Source of the DNA: Xenorhabdus poinarii G6 | GTDB lineage: Bacteria > Pseudomonadota > Gammaproteobacteria > Enterobacterales > Enterobacteriaceae | Direction: 5' to 3' | Assembly (NCBI RefSeq): GCF_000968175.1 | Contig: NZ_FO704551.1 | Span: 558,001 to 622,000 of the forward strand | Length of the DNA stretch: 64,000 nt | In this document: positions 54,511-64,000 of the stretch, piece by piece | Position numbering within the stretch: position 1 is the stretch's first letter | Layout of the letters: every line of letters begins with the position of its first letter | Translations under genes and position numbers: made by a program | The notes under the pieces: model-generated | The model's database searches: none | Told to the model about the DNA's origin: nothing | The model's input: only the letters and a program-made list of their open reading frames with translations

Positions 54511-54945
54511 ATGTTAGGGATTATTCTTAGCGGGCATGGCGGCTTTGCCAGTGGCCTGGAACAAGCGATGAAACAGATCCTCGGCGAACAGCCGCAGGTT
54601 ATTGCCATTGACTTCCCGGCAAGCGCATCTCCCGCCTTGCTGACCGCTCAGTTTGAAGCGGCGTTAGCCGCTTTCGATGAAAGTGAAGGGGTGGTGTTTT
54701 TGATCGATTTGCTGGGCGGTACTCCATTCCGTGTGGCTTCGACATTGGCGATGCAGAAACCTAATCGTGAGGTGATCACTGGCGTCAATTTGCAACTATT
54801 GCTGGAGATGGTGCCGGAATGTGACGGACTCAGCAGCACAGAATTTCGCCTGCAAGCGTTGGTGTGTGGCCACCGCGGCTTAACCAGCCTGGTGGATGAA
54901 ATGGGGCGCGACCGCGATGCTGAGATCGTTGAAGGGGGTATTTGA
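54511..54945 (+). CDS. agaF: PTS N-acetylgalactosamine-specific IIA component AgaF
   Basis: A 144-residue mannose-family EIIA. The phosphorylated histidine is in GIILSGHGGFASGL (His9). VVFLIDLLGGTPFRVAS at about residues 65-81 is the other family motif. It accepts phosphate from HPr and passes it to AgaV. In E. coli agaA follows agaF; here agaS follows directly. Confidence 0.95.
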   Translation: MLGIILSGHGGFASGLEQAMKQILGEQPQVIAIDFPASASPALLTAQFEAALAAFDESEGVVFLIDLLGGTPFRVASTLAMQKPNREVITGVNLQLLLEMVPECDGLSSTEFRLQALVCGHRGLTSLVDEMGRDRDAEIVEGGI

Positions 54946-54950
54946 TCGTG

Positions 54951-56096
54951 ATGAGCGAAATTCTATCTGCCGGTACTCAAACCTGGACTGAAGAAGAGAT
55001 CCGCCAGCAGCCAGTAAGCTGGCTTCGGGCGCTGAACAATCTTGATCGTTTACATGACACCCTCAACGCGTTCCTCGCACCTCTGCTACAAAAAAACGAT
55101 CTGAAGATTATCCTGACGGGGGCAGGCAGCTCCGCATTTATTGGCGATATCATTACGCCGTGGCTGATGCGTCACACCGGGAAAAACGTTGTCGCAATCC
55201 CCACGACCGATCTGGTCACCAACCCAATGGATTACTTCCCCGCAGATCAGCCGACGCTGTTGATTTCCTTTGCCCGTTCCGGCAATAGCCCGGAAAGCGT
55301 CGCGGTAGTGGATCTGGCGAACCAGCTTGTCAAGCGCTGTTACCATCTGGTCATGACCTGCAATCAGGCGGGTTGCCTGTATCAGAACACGGTACACAGC
55401 GATAATGCGCTGGTACTGTTGATGCCACCTGAAACCCATGATCGTGGTTTCGCGATGACCAGCAGCATGACCACCATGATGGCAAGCGCTCTGGCGGTAT
55501 TTGCGCCGGATGTCATTAACAGCACCACTTTTCAGGCTGTCGCCACGCGCTGCGAACAGATTATCGCGTCGCAGGGCAATTTCAGCGAAATGGTGTTTGG
55601 TGATCTGCCTTTTCAGCGCATCGCTTACCTCGGCAGCGGTGGATTACAGGGCGTTGCGCGTGAATCAGCACTGAAAGTACTGGAGCTGACAGCCGGAAAA
55701 CTGGCCGCATTTTACGACTCTCCGACCGGTTTCCGTCACGGGCCAAAATCACTGATTAACCATGAAACATTGGTGGTGGTGATGGTTTCCAGTCACCCAT
55801 ATACCCGTCAGTACGATCTGGATTTACTTGCCGAATTGCACCGTGACCAGCAGGCCATGCGCGTGGTGGCGATCTCTGCGATCCGTAGCCCGGAAGTGAC
55901 AGCGGGGCCGCATATCCTGTTACCGGCGGCCCGAGAGTTTCTCGATATCGAACAGGCGTTCTGTTTCCTGATGTACGCACAAATTTTCGCGCTGACCGCA
56001 TCCATCAAAGCAGGCATTCCCCCTGATACGCCTTCCGCCAGTAGCACAGTAAACCGCGTTGTGAAAGGTGTGGTTATTCATCCCTGGAAACATTGA
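54951..56096 (+). CDS. agaS: Galactosamine-6-phosphate deaminase/isomerase AgaS
   Basis: A 381-residue SIS-domain protein from ATG 54951; GTG 54948 (9 bp after GGGGG) and TTG 54942 are in-frame alternatives. The first SIS domain shows LTGAGSSAFIGDIITPWL and ISFARSGNSPESVA, and the second LGSGGLQGVARESALKVLEL and DSPTGFRHGPKSL. It converts galactosamine-6-phosphate to tagatose-6-phosphate and ammonia, feeding KbaY/KbaZ after phosphorylation by phosphofructokinase. It overlaps or abuts agaF and lies 12 bp before kbaY. Confidence 0.94.
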   Translation: MSEILSAGTQTWTEEEIRQQPVSWLRALNNLDRLHDTLNAFLAPLLQKNDLKIILTGAGSSAFIGDIITPWLMRHTGKNVVAIPTTDLVTNPMDYFPADQPTLLISFARSGNSPESVAVVDLANQLVKRCYHLVMTCNQAGCLYQNTVHSDNALVLLMPPETHDRGFAMTSSMTTMMASALAVFAPDVINSTTFQAVATRCEQIIASQGNFSEMVFGDLPFQRIAYLGSGGLQGVARESALKVLELTAGKLAAFYDSPTGFRHGPKSLINHETLVVVMVSSHPYTRQYDLDLLAELHRDQQAMRVVAISAIRSPEVTAGPHILLPAAREFLDIEQAFCFLMYAQIFALTASIKAGIPPDTPSASSTVNRVVKGVVIHPWKH

Positions 56097-56960
<864 letters not shown>

Positions 56961-57153
56961 ATTCCCAAAGGTCAATCATCTTATGATCTTGGTCGTCGAT
57001 TGGGGCGTCGATAGGGTCGTTGATATAGTAGTGACATTGCCAAATTCAATTCACAACCCACTCTTGTTTTCAGCCATTGTATTGCATATTAAGGCGGGTT
57101 TTGGGGGATATGTGCATGATCATGACAGTGCGACACATACCCCACAATGAACA

Positions 57154-58011
57154 TTAGTGAGTCAAATCAACCTGCTGATTATCAATTAGCCGTATTTGAC
57201 CTAACCTTGCCGCCATCAAAATGACGGCTTTTTGACTTTGTTCTGTTAACGGTTTCAGATTTTCGGCATCACAGATAAATAGCTCATCTGGTATAAAACC
57301 TTCTTCACGTAATCGAACAGAGGCCCATTCGATCAACTGTTCAGGCTCCCGTTCGCCATTCTTCAACTTTTCTGCCATACATTGCATCACCTTATTCAGT
57401 AAAGGCGCAATTTTTTTCTCTTTAGCAGAGAGAAGGTGATTACGTGAACTCAGCGCCAATCCATTTTTATCACGGGCGATAGGCACAGAGACCAGCGTCA
57501 TATCGTAAGCCATATCTGCGATCATGTGGCGGATGATGTGTAATTGCTGGAAATCTTTCTCGCCAAAATAAACCAGATCAGGCTGGATCAGGTTAAACAA
57601 TTTGCTGACGACGGTAGTGACACCTCGAAAATGCCCTGGTCGGCTGGCACCTTCAAGTATCTGGGAATACGCGGGGACATCGACAAAAGTGTGGTTAGCA
57701 CCGAAGCCATTCGGATACATTTCGTTGGCATTGGGTGCAAAGACCAGCTCGACATTGCGACGGCTCAGTTTTTCATAATCTTCCTGCAAGGTGCGGGGAT
57801 AGTTGACCAGATCGTCTTCTCGATCAAACTGCATCGGATTGACGAAAATACTGACAATAACAACGTCGGCCTGGGCTTTGGCGGTATCAACTAATGTCAT
57901 ATGACCATCATGCAAATTTCCCATTGTGGGAACGAAAGCAATACGCTTGCCTTCTTGATGCCAACGACGGATTTCCCGGCGTAGCATGGGGATCGTTTCT
58001 ATAATCAGCAT
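57154..58011 (-). CDS. panC: Pantothenate synthetase PanC
   Basis: A 285-residue ligase joining pantoate and beta-alanine with [17 protein letters not shown] at about residues 28-41 carries the HIGH-type ATP motif, [12 protein letters not shown] (about 57-68) the pantoate site, and [16 protein letters not shown] and [14 protein letters not shown] are later signatures (the KMSKS-like element is SSRN). It lies 12 bp after panB on the same strand. panD is not in the window. Confidence 0.97.
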   Translation of the reverse strand: MLIIETIPMLRREIRRWHQEGKRIAFVPTMGNLHDGHMTLVDTAKAQADVVIVSIFVNPMQFDREDDLVNYPRTLQEDYEKLSRRNVELVFAPNANEMYPNGFGANHTFVDVPAYSQILEGASRPGHFRGVTTVVSKLFNLIQPDLVYFGEKDFQQLHIIRHMIADMAYDMTLVSVPIARDKNGLALSSRNHLLSAKEKKIAPLLNKVMQCMAEKLKNGEREPEQLIEWASVRLREEGFIPDELFICDAENLKPLTEQSQKAVILMAARLGQIRLIDNQQVDLTH

Positions 58012-58023
58012 TGCTGTACTCCT

Positions 58024-58845
58024 TTAAATAGCCGTCATGCTGGAGAATGATGACTTAAATGAATGAGCCTGGTCGGGATAGATACCACTTTCTACCTGTT
58101 CGATATAAAGGCGGATAGCATCCCTGACATTGCCCGTTTCTTTGAGGAAGTTTTTGGCAAATTTGGGTGGTTTTGCGGTGATACCCAACGCATCGTGCAT
58201 AACCAGAATCTGGGCGTCAGTCCCATTGCCGGCACCAATGCCAATGACGGGGATCGTGGTCAGTTCTTCTGTAATCTGGCATGCCAGTTCGGCAGGCACA
58301 CACTCTAACAACAGCATTTGCATACCCGCATCTTTTAGGGCGAGAGTATCGGCCATCAATTGATTTGCTGATGATTCATCGCGACCCTGCACTTTATAGC
58401 CACCAAGGAGATTGACGGATTGCGGCATTAAGCCCAAATGGATGCAAACAGGAACAGAGCGCTCAGTCAACCTTTTCACGGTATCATACAGCCAGTCTCC
58501 ACCCTCAATTTTGACCATATTGGCACCGGCACGCATCAGTTTGGCTGCGTTCTCACAAGCCTGCTCTGGTGTGGCATAACTCATGAACGGCATATCTGCG
58601 ATTAAGAAAGAATCCGGGGCGCCGGCGCGAACGCAACGAGTGTGGTAAATGATATCTTCCATTGTGACCGGTAAGGTTGAATCAAATCCCTGTACCGTCA
58701 TACCCAATGAATCGCCAATCAGCATGACATTGATGCCTTCTTCGGCGAAAAGGTGAGCGAAACTGGCGTCGTAGGCGGTGAGTGTTGCGAATTTGCGTTT
58801 TTCTTTTTTTAACTGACGGAGGTCAGACAGGGTTGTTGGTTTCAT
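58024..58845 (-). CDS. panB: 3-methyl-2-oxobutanoate hydroxymethyltransferase PanB
   Basis: A 273-residue TIM-barrel enzyme adding a hydroxymethyl group from 5,10-methylene-THF to alpha-ketoisovalerate to give ketopantoate. [30 protein letters not shown] (metal site Asp), MVKIEGG and [20 protein letters not shown] are the family segments in order. Length is near the 264 residues of E. coli, with about ten extra residues at the C-terminus. Confidence 0.97.
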   Translation of the reverse strand: MKPTTLSDLRQLKKEKRKFATLTAYDASFAHLFAEEGINVMLIGDSLGMTVQGFDSTLPVTMEDIIYHTRCVRAGAPDSFLIADMPFMSYATPEQACENAAKLMRAGANMVKIEGGDWLYDTVKRLTERSVPVCIHLGLMPQSVNLLGGYKVQGRDESSANQLMADTLALKDAGMQMLLLECVPAELACQITEELTTIPVIGIGAGNGTDAQILVMHDALGITAKPPKFAKNFLKETGNVRDAIRLYIEQVESGIYPDQAHSFKSSFSSMTAI

Positions 58846-59027
58846 TATTATCTCCTGAATCGTTATCCCTTTTATTTTTCAAGTCACTGTTTGGTTGGCT
58901 GCAATTTGAAATTTAATTGGGTATAAGCCTATCCCATTGAATGTTTCCAGTATATTCAACAGAACAGGCCCTGATTATCCAGAAATAGACCACGATTGTC
59001 TGAGATTGTGGATGAGCGTCAAAGAAA

Positions 59028-59510
59028 CTACACCCAAAACGTCAAGCCATTTTCTGGAACATGTTTTAACCGTTCGGCTAATGTTTCCCCATCAGGAAAT
59101 ATCAGATCCGGCGCAATTTCAGCAAGTGGATAAAGCATAAATTCACGCTGTTTTAACCCGTAATGGGGAACGGTCAACCGTGCGGAATTGATGATCTGAT
59201 CACCAAATAGCATAATATCCAAATCGAGAGTTCTTGGCCCCCAACGCTCACCGTTGCGAACACGCCCCTGCGCCAGTTCGATCGCCTGAGTGTGATCAAG
59301 CAATATGTCTGGTGACAATTGCGTCTCCAATGCAACAGCAAGGTTAAGATAATCCGGTTGATCCTGCGATCCCATGGGTTTGGTTCGATAAAAAGCGGAT
59401 CGAGTCACCAAAGTGGTGTCAGGGATCTTTTTCAGTGCAGCAAGTGCATTATTGACTTGCTGCAAAGGCGTGGCCAGATTACTGCCAATGGCAAGATAGA
59501 CCAAAGTCAT
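59028..59510 (-). CDS. folK: 6-hydroxymethyl-7,8-dihydropterin pyrophosphokinase FolK
   Basis: A 160-residue folate-pathway kinase. IGSNLATPLQQVNNAL near the N-terminus, FYRTKPMGSQDQPDYLNLAV near residue 41 and GERWGPRTLDLDIMLFGD at about 89-106 (metal-binding D-x-D) define FolK. It begins 1 bp before the pcnB stop and shares its transcript, as in E. coli. Confidence 0.97.
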   Translation of the reverse strand: MTLVYLAIGSNLATPLQQVNNALAALKKIPDTTLVTRSAFYRTKPMGSQDQPDYLNLAVALETQLSPDILLDHTQAIELAQGRVRNGERWGPRTLDLDIMLFGDQIINSARLTVPHYGLKQREFMLYPLAEIAPDLIFPDGETLAERLKHVPENGLTFWV

Positions 59511-59511
59511 A

Positions 59512-61056
59512 TTAATCGTTATTCCTATTGTGATTAACGGGTCTACGACGGGAGCGTATTCTGCGGCGAATGGGTTTGTTGCCCAGTTTTGATATCATTC
59601 CACGTTGTTGTGGCGGTGTTGATTGTTGGAACTCCCCCCACCATTGCACCAAGTCTTTCAGTTCATGGCGTAGCTCAACATCAGCACGTAATTCCAGTAA
59701 ATCATACGCAGCTCGGAACTTTGGATGTTCCATCAATTTATTGGCCTGTTTTCCCTGACGATGTGGCAGACGAAGTTGAAGCGACCAGATATCACGCATG
59801 GTGGTGGTATGGCGTTTTGGGATCGCAATGGAACGACACTGTTCGTTAAGGATATCATCGGTTGCTAACGAAAAGGCCTGGTTATACGGTAATCCACCTT
59901 CCTGAGCCAGTTTTTCGGCGTGTTCAAGCAGCGGATACCATAGCATAGCTGCAAATAAGAAAGCGGGATTCACCTTCTTGTCATTTTGCAAACGAAGATC
60001 CGTATTTTTCAGTACCTGTATCAGCAATTTTTCCATGGGAGCATCACCACCCTGGGTGAAACCACGTTGAATAATCGGAAATAATGGCTGGAACAGATGA
60101 TATTCGCGCAGCAGTTTATAGGTCTGATAGCCCTGACCTGACTGTAGCAGTTTCAGGGATTCTTCAAACAAGCGTGCCGGTGGAATATCTTTTAGCAGGA
60201 AGGCAAGACGCGGAATTGGTTCCGCCGTGTTAGGTTCGATGGTCATGTCCAGTTTACTGGCGAAGCGGACAGCCCGTAACATACGGACAGGATCTTCCCG
60301 ATAACGGGTTTCAGGTTCCCCTATCAGGCGAATGATGCCCGCGTTCAGATCGGCTAGGCCACCAACGTAATCCCGCAGCGAAAAATCTTCAATGCCGTAA
60401 TAGAGGCTATTGATTGTGAAATCGCGACGAACTGCATCTTCTGCCACTGAACCGAAAATATTATCGCGCAGCAACATCCCGCTTTGGGCTTTATGCGACT
60501 GATTCCGGTCGTTGGTTTCAATGTGATCATGTGGCCCACGGAAGGTGGCAACTTCAATCACATCAGGGCCAAACATAATATGGGCGAGGCGAAAACGGCG
60601 CCCGATGAGACGGCAGTTACGGAACAATTTACGGACTTGTTCAGGTGTGGCATTCGTTGCTATATCAAAATCTTTGGGTTTTTTGTGCAGCAATAGATCC
60701 CGAACCCCGCCACCAACGAGATAAGCTTCAAAGCCTGATTTATTCAGGCGATACAGCACCTTCAGCGCATTATCGCTAATGTCCTTACGTGAAATAGGGT
60801 GTTGCGCTCGCGGGATCACCGTGATAGGGGCGTCCGAAGGCTTTTCCTTTGCGGGCTTTTTCTTCATATTGTCGTTTGCGGCATGTGATGAAGATGAATA
60901 ACTCCCTCTGCGGTGTTTGCGCAGAGAACTGCTCTTTATTTGAGCAGAATGGTCAGATACGGTGACTGGCCTTTCACTGACTGCCTGAGTGTCGCGTTTT
61001 GTCTTGTTATCGCGGGTTAGCAAATTACGGCAGAAAGTTGCTACTCGGTTAAAAAT
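59512..61056 (-). CDS. pcnB: Poly(A) polymerase I PcnB, with a probable AUU start codon
   Basis: A nucleotidyltransferase that adds poly(A) tails to RNA and promotes decay. The catalytic head reads [20 protein letters not shown] (GG..R..DxD type), followed by [20 protein letters not shown]. The conventional TTG or ATG starts begin inside the family sequence. In frame upstream, ATT (complement of 61054-61056) opens (M)[16 protein letters not shown], colinear with E. coli MFTRVANFCRKVLSREE, and sits 4 bp after GAGGTG. E. coli pcnB is reported to start at AUU, limiting expression, so I use that start: 514 residues. The N-terminus between about 15 and 75 is Ser/Lys-rich and longer than in E. coli (465), and the C-terminus is Arg-rich. 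Confidence 0.92.
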   Translation of the reverse strand: MFNRVATFCRNLLTRDNKTKRDTQAVSERPVTVSDHSAQIKSSSLRKHRRGSYSSSSHAANDNMKKKPAKEKPSDAPITVIPRAQHPISRKDISDNALKVLYRLNKSGFEAYLVGGGVRDLLLHKKPKDFDIATNATPEQVRKLFRNCRLIGRRFRLAHIMFGPDVIEVATFRGPHDHIETNDRNQSHKAQSGMLLRDNIFGSVAEDAVRRDFTINSLYYGIEDFSLRDYVGGLADLNAGIIRLIGEPETRYREDPVRMLRAVRFASKLDMTIEPNTAEPIPRLAFLLKDIPPARLFEESLKLLQSGQGYQTYKLLREYHLFQPLFPIIQRGFTQGGDAPMEKLLIQVLKNTDLRLQNDKKVNPAFLFAAMLWYPLLEHAEKLAQEGGLPYNQAFSLATDDILNEQCRSIAIPKRHTTTMRDIWSLQLRLPHRQGKQANKLMEHPKFRAAYDLLELRADVELRHELKDLVQWWGEFQQSTPPQQRGMISKLGNKPIRRRIRSRRRPVNHNRNND

Positions 61057-61167
61057 GGTACACCTCGATAGTCACTAATCAATTAAAACAGAAAATAGCC
61101 GCCAATCATAACTTACTGAACATTTTTTGAGAATGCTTACAGTACCAATAGAAAGACTTTATTTAAC

Positions 61168-62055
61168 TCAGCCTATCGGTTGTACTTTTGGCGGAACCGC
61201 GGATATCGTCCAACCAACAATAGCCTGCTGTAACAGTTGATCGGTGGTGAGATCCTGCCAGCCCGCAATAGCCGGTTGATTCAAAAATGATAACGCATCA
61301 ATAATCAATGGCCTTGGATCATCCAATGGGATCGGTTGGGCATGATTTTGCTTAGACAGTTTATTTCCCTCGTGATTGAGTACGAGAGGTAAATGAACAT
61401 AATCTGGTGTTGCAAAATTCAAATGCTGATACAGCGATAGCTGTCGAACCGTCGGTTCAATTAAATCAGCGCCTCTGACAATTTCGGTGACACCTTGATA
61501 GTTATCATCAATAACAACGACAAGATTATAGGCGAATAAACCATCTTTGCGATAAATAATGAAGTCTTCTTCAGCCATTTCAGTAGGGACGGTAATATTT
61601 CCCTGCAATTTATCGTAAAAATGATAAACCGGATGGTGTTGTTTTAGACGAACAGCGGCTTGGTGATCAGGCCGATGTAAATGCCGACAATGGCCATGAT
61701 AGAATCCTCCAATTTGTTGAATATATTGGCGGGTACAGGTGCAACAATAGCTATCCCCTTGCTGTTTTAATTGATTGAGAATGGCACGGTAAGCGTCATG
61801 GCGCTGAGATTGATAGAGTACTTCGCCATCCCAATAAAGCCCGTAATGTTCAAGGGCGGTCAATATTCGGTCAGCGGCGCCGGGAATTTCCCGCGGGGGA
61901 TCAATGTCATCAATCCGCATCAGCCATTTTCCATCACAGGCACGCGCTTGCAGATAACTGCCCAGTGCTGTCACCAAAGAACCAAAATGGAGATCGCCAG
62001 AAGGGGATGGCGCGAAACGCCCGACATATAACGGGGCATGGTCAGATTGCGTCAT
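61168..62055 (-). CDS. gluQ: Glutamyl-Q tRNA(Asp) synthetase GluQ
   Basis: A paralogue of the glutamyl-tRNA synthetase catalytic domain that charges queuosine-34 of tRNA-Asp with glutamate. The ATG complementary to 62053-62055 gives 295 residues; an ATG 11 codons upstream is possible. [20 protein letters not shown] is the HIGH-like region. Cysteines in [10 protein letters not shown] and HGHCRH form the zinc site, and the KMSKS-like loop is [12 protein letters not shown]. It follows dksA on the same strand as in E. coli. Confidence 0.95.
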   Translation of the reverse strand: MTQSDHAPLYVGRFAPSPSGDLHFGSLVTALGSYLQARACDGKWLMRIDDIDPPREIPGAADRILTALEHYGLYWDGEVLYQSQRHDAYRAILNQLKQQGDSYCCTCTRQYIQQIGGFYHGHCRHLHRPDHQAAVRLKQHHPVYHFYDKLQGNITVPTEMAEEDFIIYRKDGLFAYNLVVVIDDNYQGVTEIVRGADLIEPTVRQLSLYQHLNFATPDYVHLPLVLNHEGNKLSKQNHAQPIPLDDPRPLIIDALSFLNQPAIAGWQDLTTDQLLQQAIVGWTISAVPPKVQPIG

Positions 62056-62113
62056 AGCAGATTCAATATATAGGGAGTACGGCGTCATATAGCGCCGTAC
62101 TTAACCCTATTCG

Positions 62114-62569
62114 TTAGCCAGCCATTTGTTTTTCACGAATTTCGGCCAACGTTTTACAGTCAATACATAAATCGGCTGTTGGGCGGGCTTCTAAACGGCG
62201 GATACCGATTTCAATCCCACAGGATTCACAATAGCCGAAGTCCTCTTCTTCAACTTTTTTCAGTGTTTTTTCGATCTTTTTGATCAACTTACGCTCACGG
62301 TCCCGATTGCGTAATTCAAGACTGAATTCTTCTTCTTGTGCCGCACGGTCAACTGGATCAGGGAAGTTTGCTGCCTCATCTTGCATATGAGATACAGTAC
62401 GGTCTACTTCATCCCTGAGTTGATTGCGCCATGCTTCCAGAATCAGCTTGAAATGCTCTAACTGGGCATCGTTCATGTATTCTTCGCCTGGCTTTTCCTG
62501 GTAAGGCTCAACCCCAGCGATGGCGAGAATGCTCAAGGACGAGGTTTTACGTTTTTGCCCTTCTTGCAT
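62114..62569 (-). CDS. dksA: RNA polymerase-binding transcription factor DksA
   Basis: From the ATG complementary to 62567-62569 the protein has 151 residues, the E. coli length, beginning [20 protein letters not shown], with GGAGAAG upstream. The coiled-coil tip contains [13 protein letters not shown] with the two aspartates needed for action in the RNA polymerase secondary channel. The C4 zinc finger is YCESCGIEI and [10 protein letters not shown]. It works with ppGpp in the stringent response. Its leader holds a CCCCC/GGGGG stem (62605-62609/62617-62621). Confidence 0.97.
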   Translation of the reverse strand: MQEGQKRKTSSLSILAIAGVEPYQEKPGEEYMNDAQLEHFKLILEAWRNQLRDEVDRTVSHMQDEAANFPDPVDRAAQEEEFSLELRNRDRERKLIKKIEKTLKKVEEEDFGYCESCGIEIGIRRLEARPTADLCIDCKTLAEIREKQMAG

Positions 62570-62765
62570 AATGCTTCTCCTTACACACGCACTATCAAAC
62601 GAACCCCCCAACAGTAGGGGGAAAAAAATAGGCCGCTATAAATAGCAGATGACTGCGAGGTTGGCAATTGTTCCTGCCATTAGTTTTGCAATGGTGTGAA
62701 GGCAGGCATGTTTACTGCCTAAATATCTCGCAAAACTTGTCTCGTTATCAGGATCTGTTCACAAA

Positions 62766-63476
62766 TTATCCTATTGATACAAAAGGTAATTTGTCACATA
62801 GCACCATCCTGTTTTCTGTCATGCTGGCCTTATAACAAATGACTTCGACCCCGGATTGAACTGCTTGTTCCAACAGAAAAGCATAATCACGGTCAATATG
62901 TTTTGCTGCCGCAACCTGATTGATGCCAGAATGTAAAACAGCAAATAACAAGACAGCACGTTGCCCTTGTTGTGCTATCAATGATAGCTCACGTAAATGT
63001 TTTTGCCCCCTAATTGTGACGGCATCGGGAAAATACCCATATTGTTCCTGCAACAATGTCACTGACTTGACCTCAATATAGCAATTAACTTGTTGTTTTG
63101 ACTGTAACAATAAGTCTATGCGGCTTTTCTCTTTTCCATAGCGAATTTCACGACTCACCTGCTCATATCCAGATAATTCCGAAATGCTGTTTTGTGTGAT
63201 CGCTTGATAGGTTAATTCATTGGCTCTGAGTGTATTAACACAAATCCAGTGGCCATCTTGGGTCTGTGTCAGCTCCCAACTGTTCGGGTACTTGCGTTTG
63301 GGATTATCTGATGTGGAATACCACACGGTATCACCCGGTGTGGCACATCCTGTCATGGCACCGGTATTGGCGCAGTGTATCGTGAGCGTTTCTCCTGCTG
63401 GTGTGAGGACATCCGCTAAAAAGCGCTTATAGCGGCGGATTAAGGTAGCGGGTTTCAGAGGGGGTGAAAATTCCAT
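62766..63476 (-). CDS. sfsA: Sugar fermentation stimulation protein SfsA
   Basis: A 236-residue protein of the SfsA family. An OB-fold-like N-terminus ([20 protein letters not shown]) is followed by [15 protein letters not shown] and a nuclease-like PD-(D/E)xK region: [10 protein letters not shown] then [11 protein letters not shown]. Activity of the family is unresolved; DNA binding and effects on maltose metabolism have been reported in E. coli. It lies upstream of dksA as in E. coli. ligT, next in E. coli, is absent, and hrpB is divergent 150 bp away. Confidence 0.94.
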   Translation of the reverse strand: MEFSPPLKPATLIRRYKRFLADVLTPAGETLTIHCANTGAMTGCATPGDTVWYSTSDNPKRKYPNSWELTQTQDGHWICVNTLRANELTYQAITQNSISELSGYEQVSREIRYGKEKSRIDLLLQSKQQVNCYIEVKSVTLLQEQYGYFPDAVTIRGQKHLRELSLIAQQGQRAVLLFAVLHSGINQVAAAKHIDRDYAFLLEQAVQSGVEVICYKASMTENRMVLCDKLPFVSIG

Positions 63477-63629
63477 AAACGTTCCTTTATGAGCCGTGAT
63501 CGAACACGTTCAGAAAACGAAAATATTCTGCCATTGACAGATTCAATGACCTGAAATTCGATGAAATGAAATCAAAGATGCTAATGCTACAATGGCATTC
63601 ATTGAAAGTTAATCCATTAGGGTGATCCT

Positions 63630-64000
63630 GTGTCATTACCAATTTATGACGTCGTAGAATCCGTGATCGCTGCCTTGCAAACGTCGAAACACGTGTTATT
63701 ACATGCGCCAACGGGGGCGGGAAAATCAACGGGGTTGCCGTTGTCAATTTTACATCAGGCACAATTCACGGGGCGCATTATCATGTTGGAGCCGCGGCGC
63801 ATTGCGGCTCGCAGTGTGGCTGAACGATTGGCTGAACAACTCAATGAACCTGTTGGTATGACGGTTGGCTACCGGATGCGATCGGAGAGCAAAGTCAGCG
63901 CTTCTACCCGCCTTGAAGTCGTGACGGAAGGAGTTTTGACGCGAATACTTCAACACGATCCGGAATTAAATGGCATTGATCTCGTGATCCTTGATGAATT
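63630..64000 (+). CDS. hrpB: ATP-dependent helicase HrpB (5' part, runs off the window)
   Basis: The first 123 codons of a DEAH-box helicase, from a GTG at 63630 preceded by AGGGTGA. HAPTGAGKSTGLPLSI (about residues 29-44) is motif I, LEPRRIAARSVAERL (about 56-70) motif Ia, VGYRMRSES and LEVVTEGVLTR follow, and LVILDE at the window edge is the start of motif II. It is divergent from sfsA. Its RNA or DNA substrate in vivo is not defined. Confidence 0.93.
   Translation, partial: MSLPIYDVVESVIAALQTSKHVLLHAPTGAGKSTGLPLSILHQAQFTGRIIMLEPRRIAARSVAERLAEQLNEPVGMTVGYRMRSESKVSASTRLEVVTEGVLTRILQHDPELNGIDLVILDE

Noticed and set aside
63487..63762. 91-codon leftward frame between sfsA and hrpB
   Set aside because: It is antisense to the start of hrpB, whose helicase motifs are unmistakable.

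Overview
The window is chromosomal DNA from a gammaproteobacterium of the order Enterobacterales, most likely the insect-pathogenic, nematode-symbiotic genus Xenorhabdus (family Morganellaceae). The housekeeping genes read as close E. coli homologues and keep E. coli-like order in several blocks: purK-purE-lpxH-ppiB, potABCD, yhbS-yhbQ-yhbP, nrdG-nrdD, hpt-can-yadG-yadH, and panC-panB / folK-pcnB-gluQ-dksA-sfsA-hrpB. The intergenic DNA is AT-rich. A two-module Ser-Pro NRPS with a flavin monooxygenase matches the pyrrolizixenamide pair (pxaA-pxaB) described from Xenorhabdus. The genus call is an inference.

Layout. Positions 1-7.9 kb hold a tellurium/stress (Ter) locus: terZ-terA-terB-terC-terD run leftward, and a divergent four-gene operon (phosphoribosyltransferase/TRSP, HAD phosphatase, StiP-type protein, CitE-like lyase) runs rightward. 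Between them lie three copies of an 11-bp palindrome and a terminator/antiterminator-like leader. Positions 8-17 kb hold yqhA, an unrecognised DNA-binding protein, purKE with a PurR box, lpxH, ppiB and the spermidine/putrescine importer potABCD. Positions 17-23 kb hold a decayed yhbT, yhbS, yhbQ, a BhsA-like periplasmic protein, yhbP, the anaerobic ribonucleotide reductase nrdDG (whose NrdD appears to lack the N-terminal ATP-cone), ridA and a pyrI without pyrB.

Positions 23.5-31 kb are accessory: a D-Ala-D-Ala dipeptidase gene and a DUF819 membrane protein separated by a complete IS1-family element with an 8-bp target duplication, yaeH, an orphan FimB/MrpI-type recombinase, an amino-acid permease, and long AT-rich stretches without genes. 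Positions 31-36.5 kb hold a three-lipoprotein CsgG/DUF4810/DUF799 operon, a MATE exporter preceded by a small unlisted ORF, yacC, an IS110-type remnant and a Gfo/Idh/MocA oxidoreductase. hpt, can and yadGH follow.

Between yadH (40.0 kb) and panC (57.2 kb) lies a 17-kb accessory block where E. coli has other genes: the NRPS/monooxygenase pair, a secreted endonuclease/phosphatase-fold protein, and a GC-richer N-acetylgalactosamine/galactosamine operon (agaR; kbaZ-agaV-W-E-F-S-kbaY) with three recognisable AgaR-type operators but no agaA deacetylase. The window closes with panB-panC, folK-pcnB (pcnB with an AUU start codon), gluQ, dksA, sfsA and the 5' end of hrpB.
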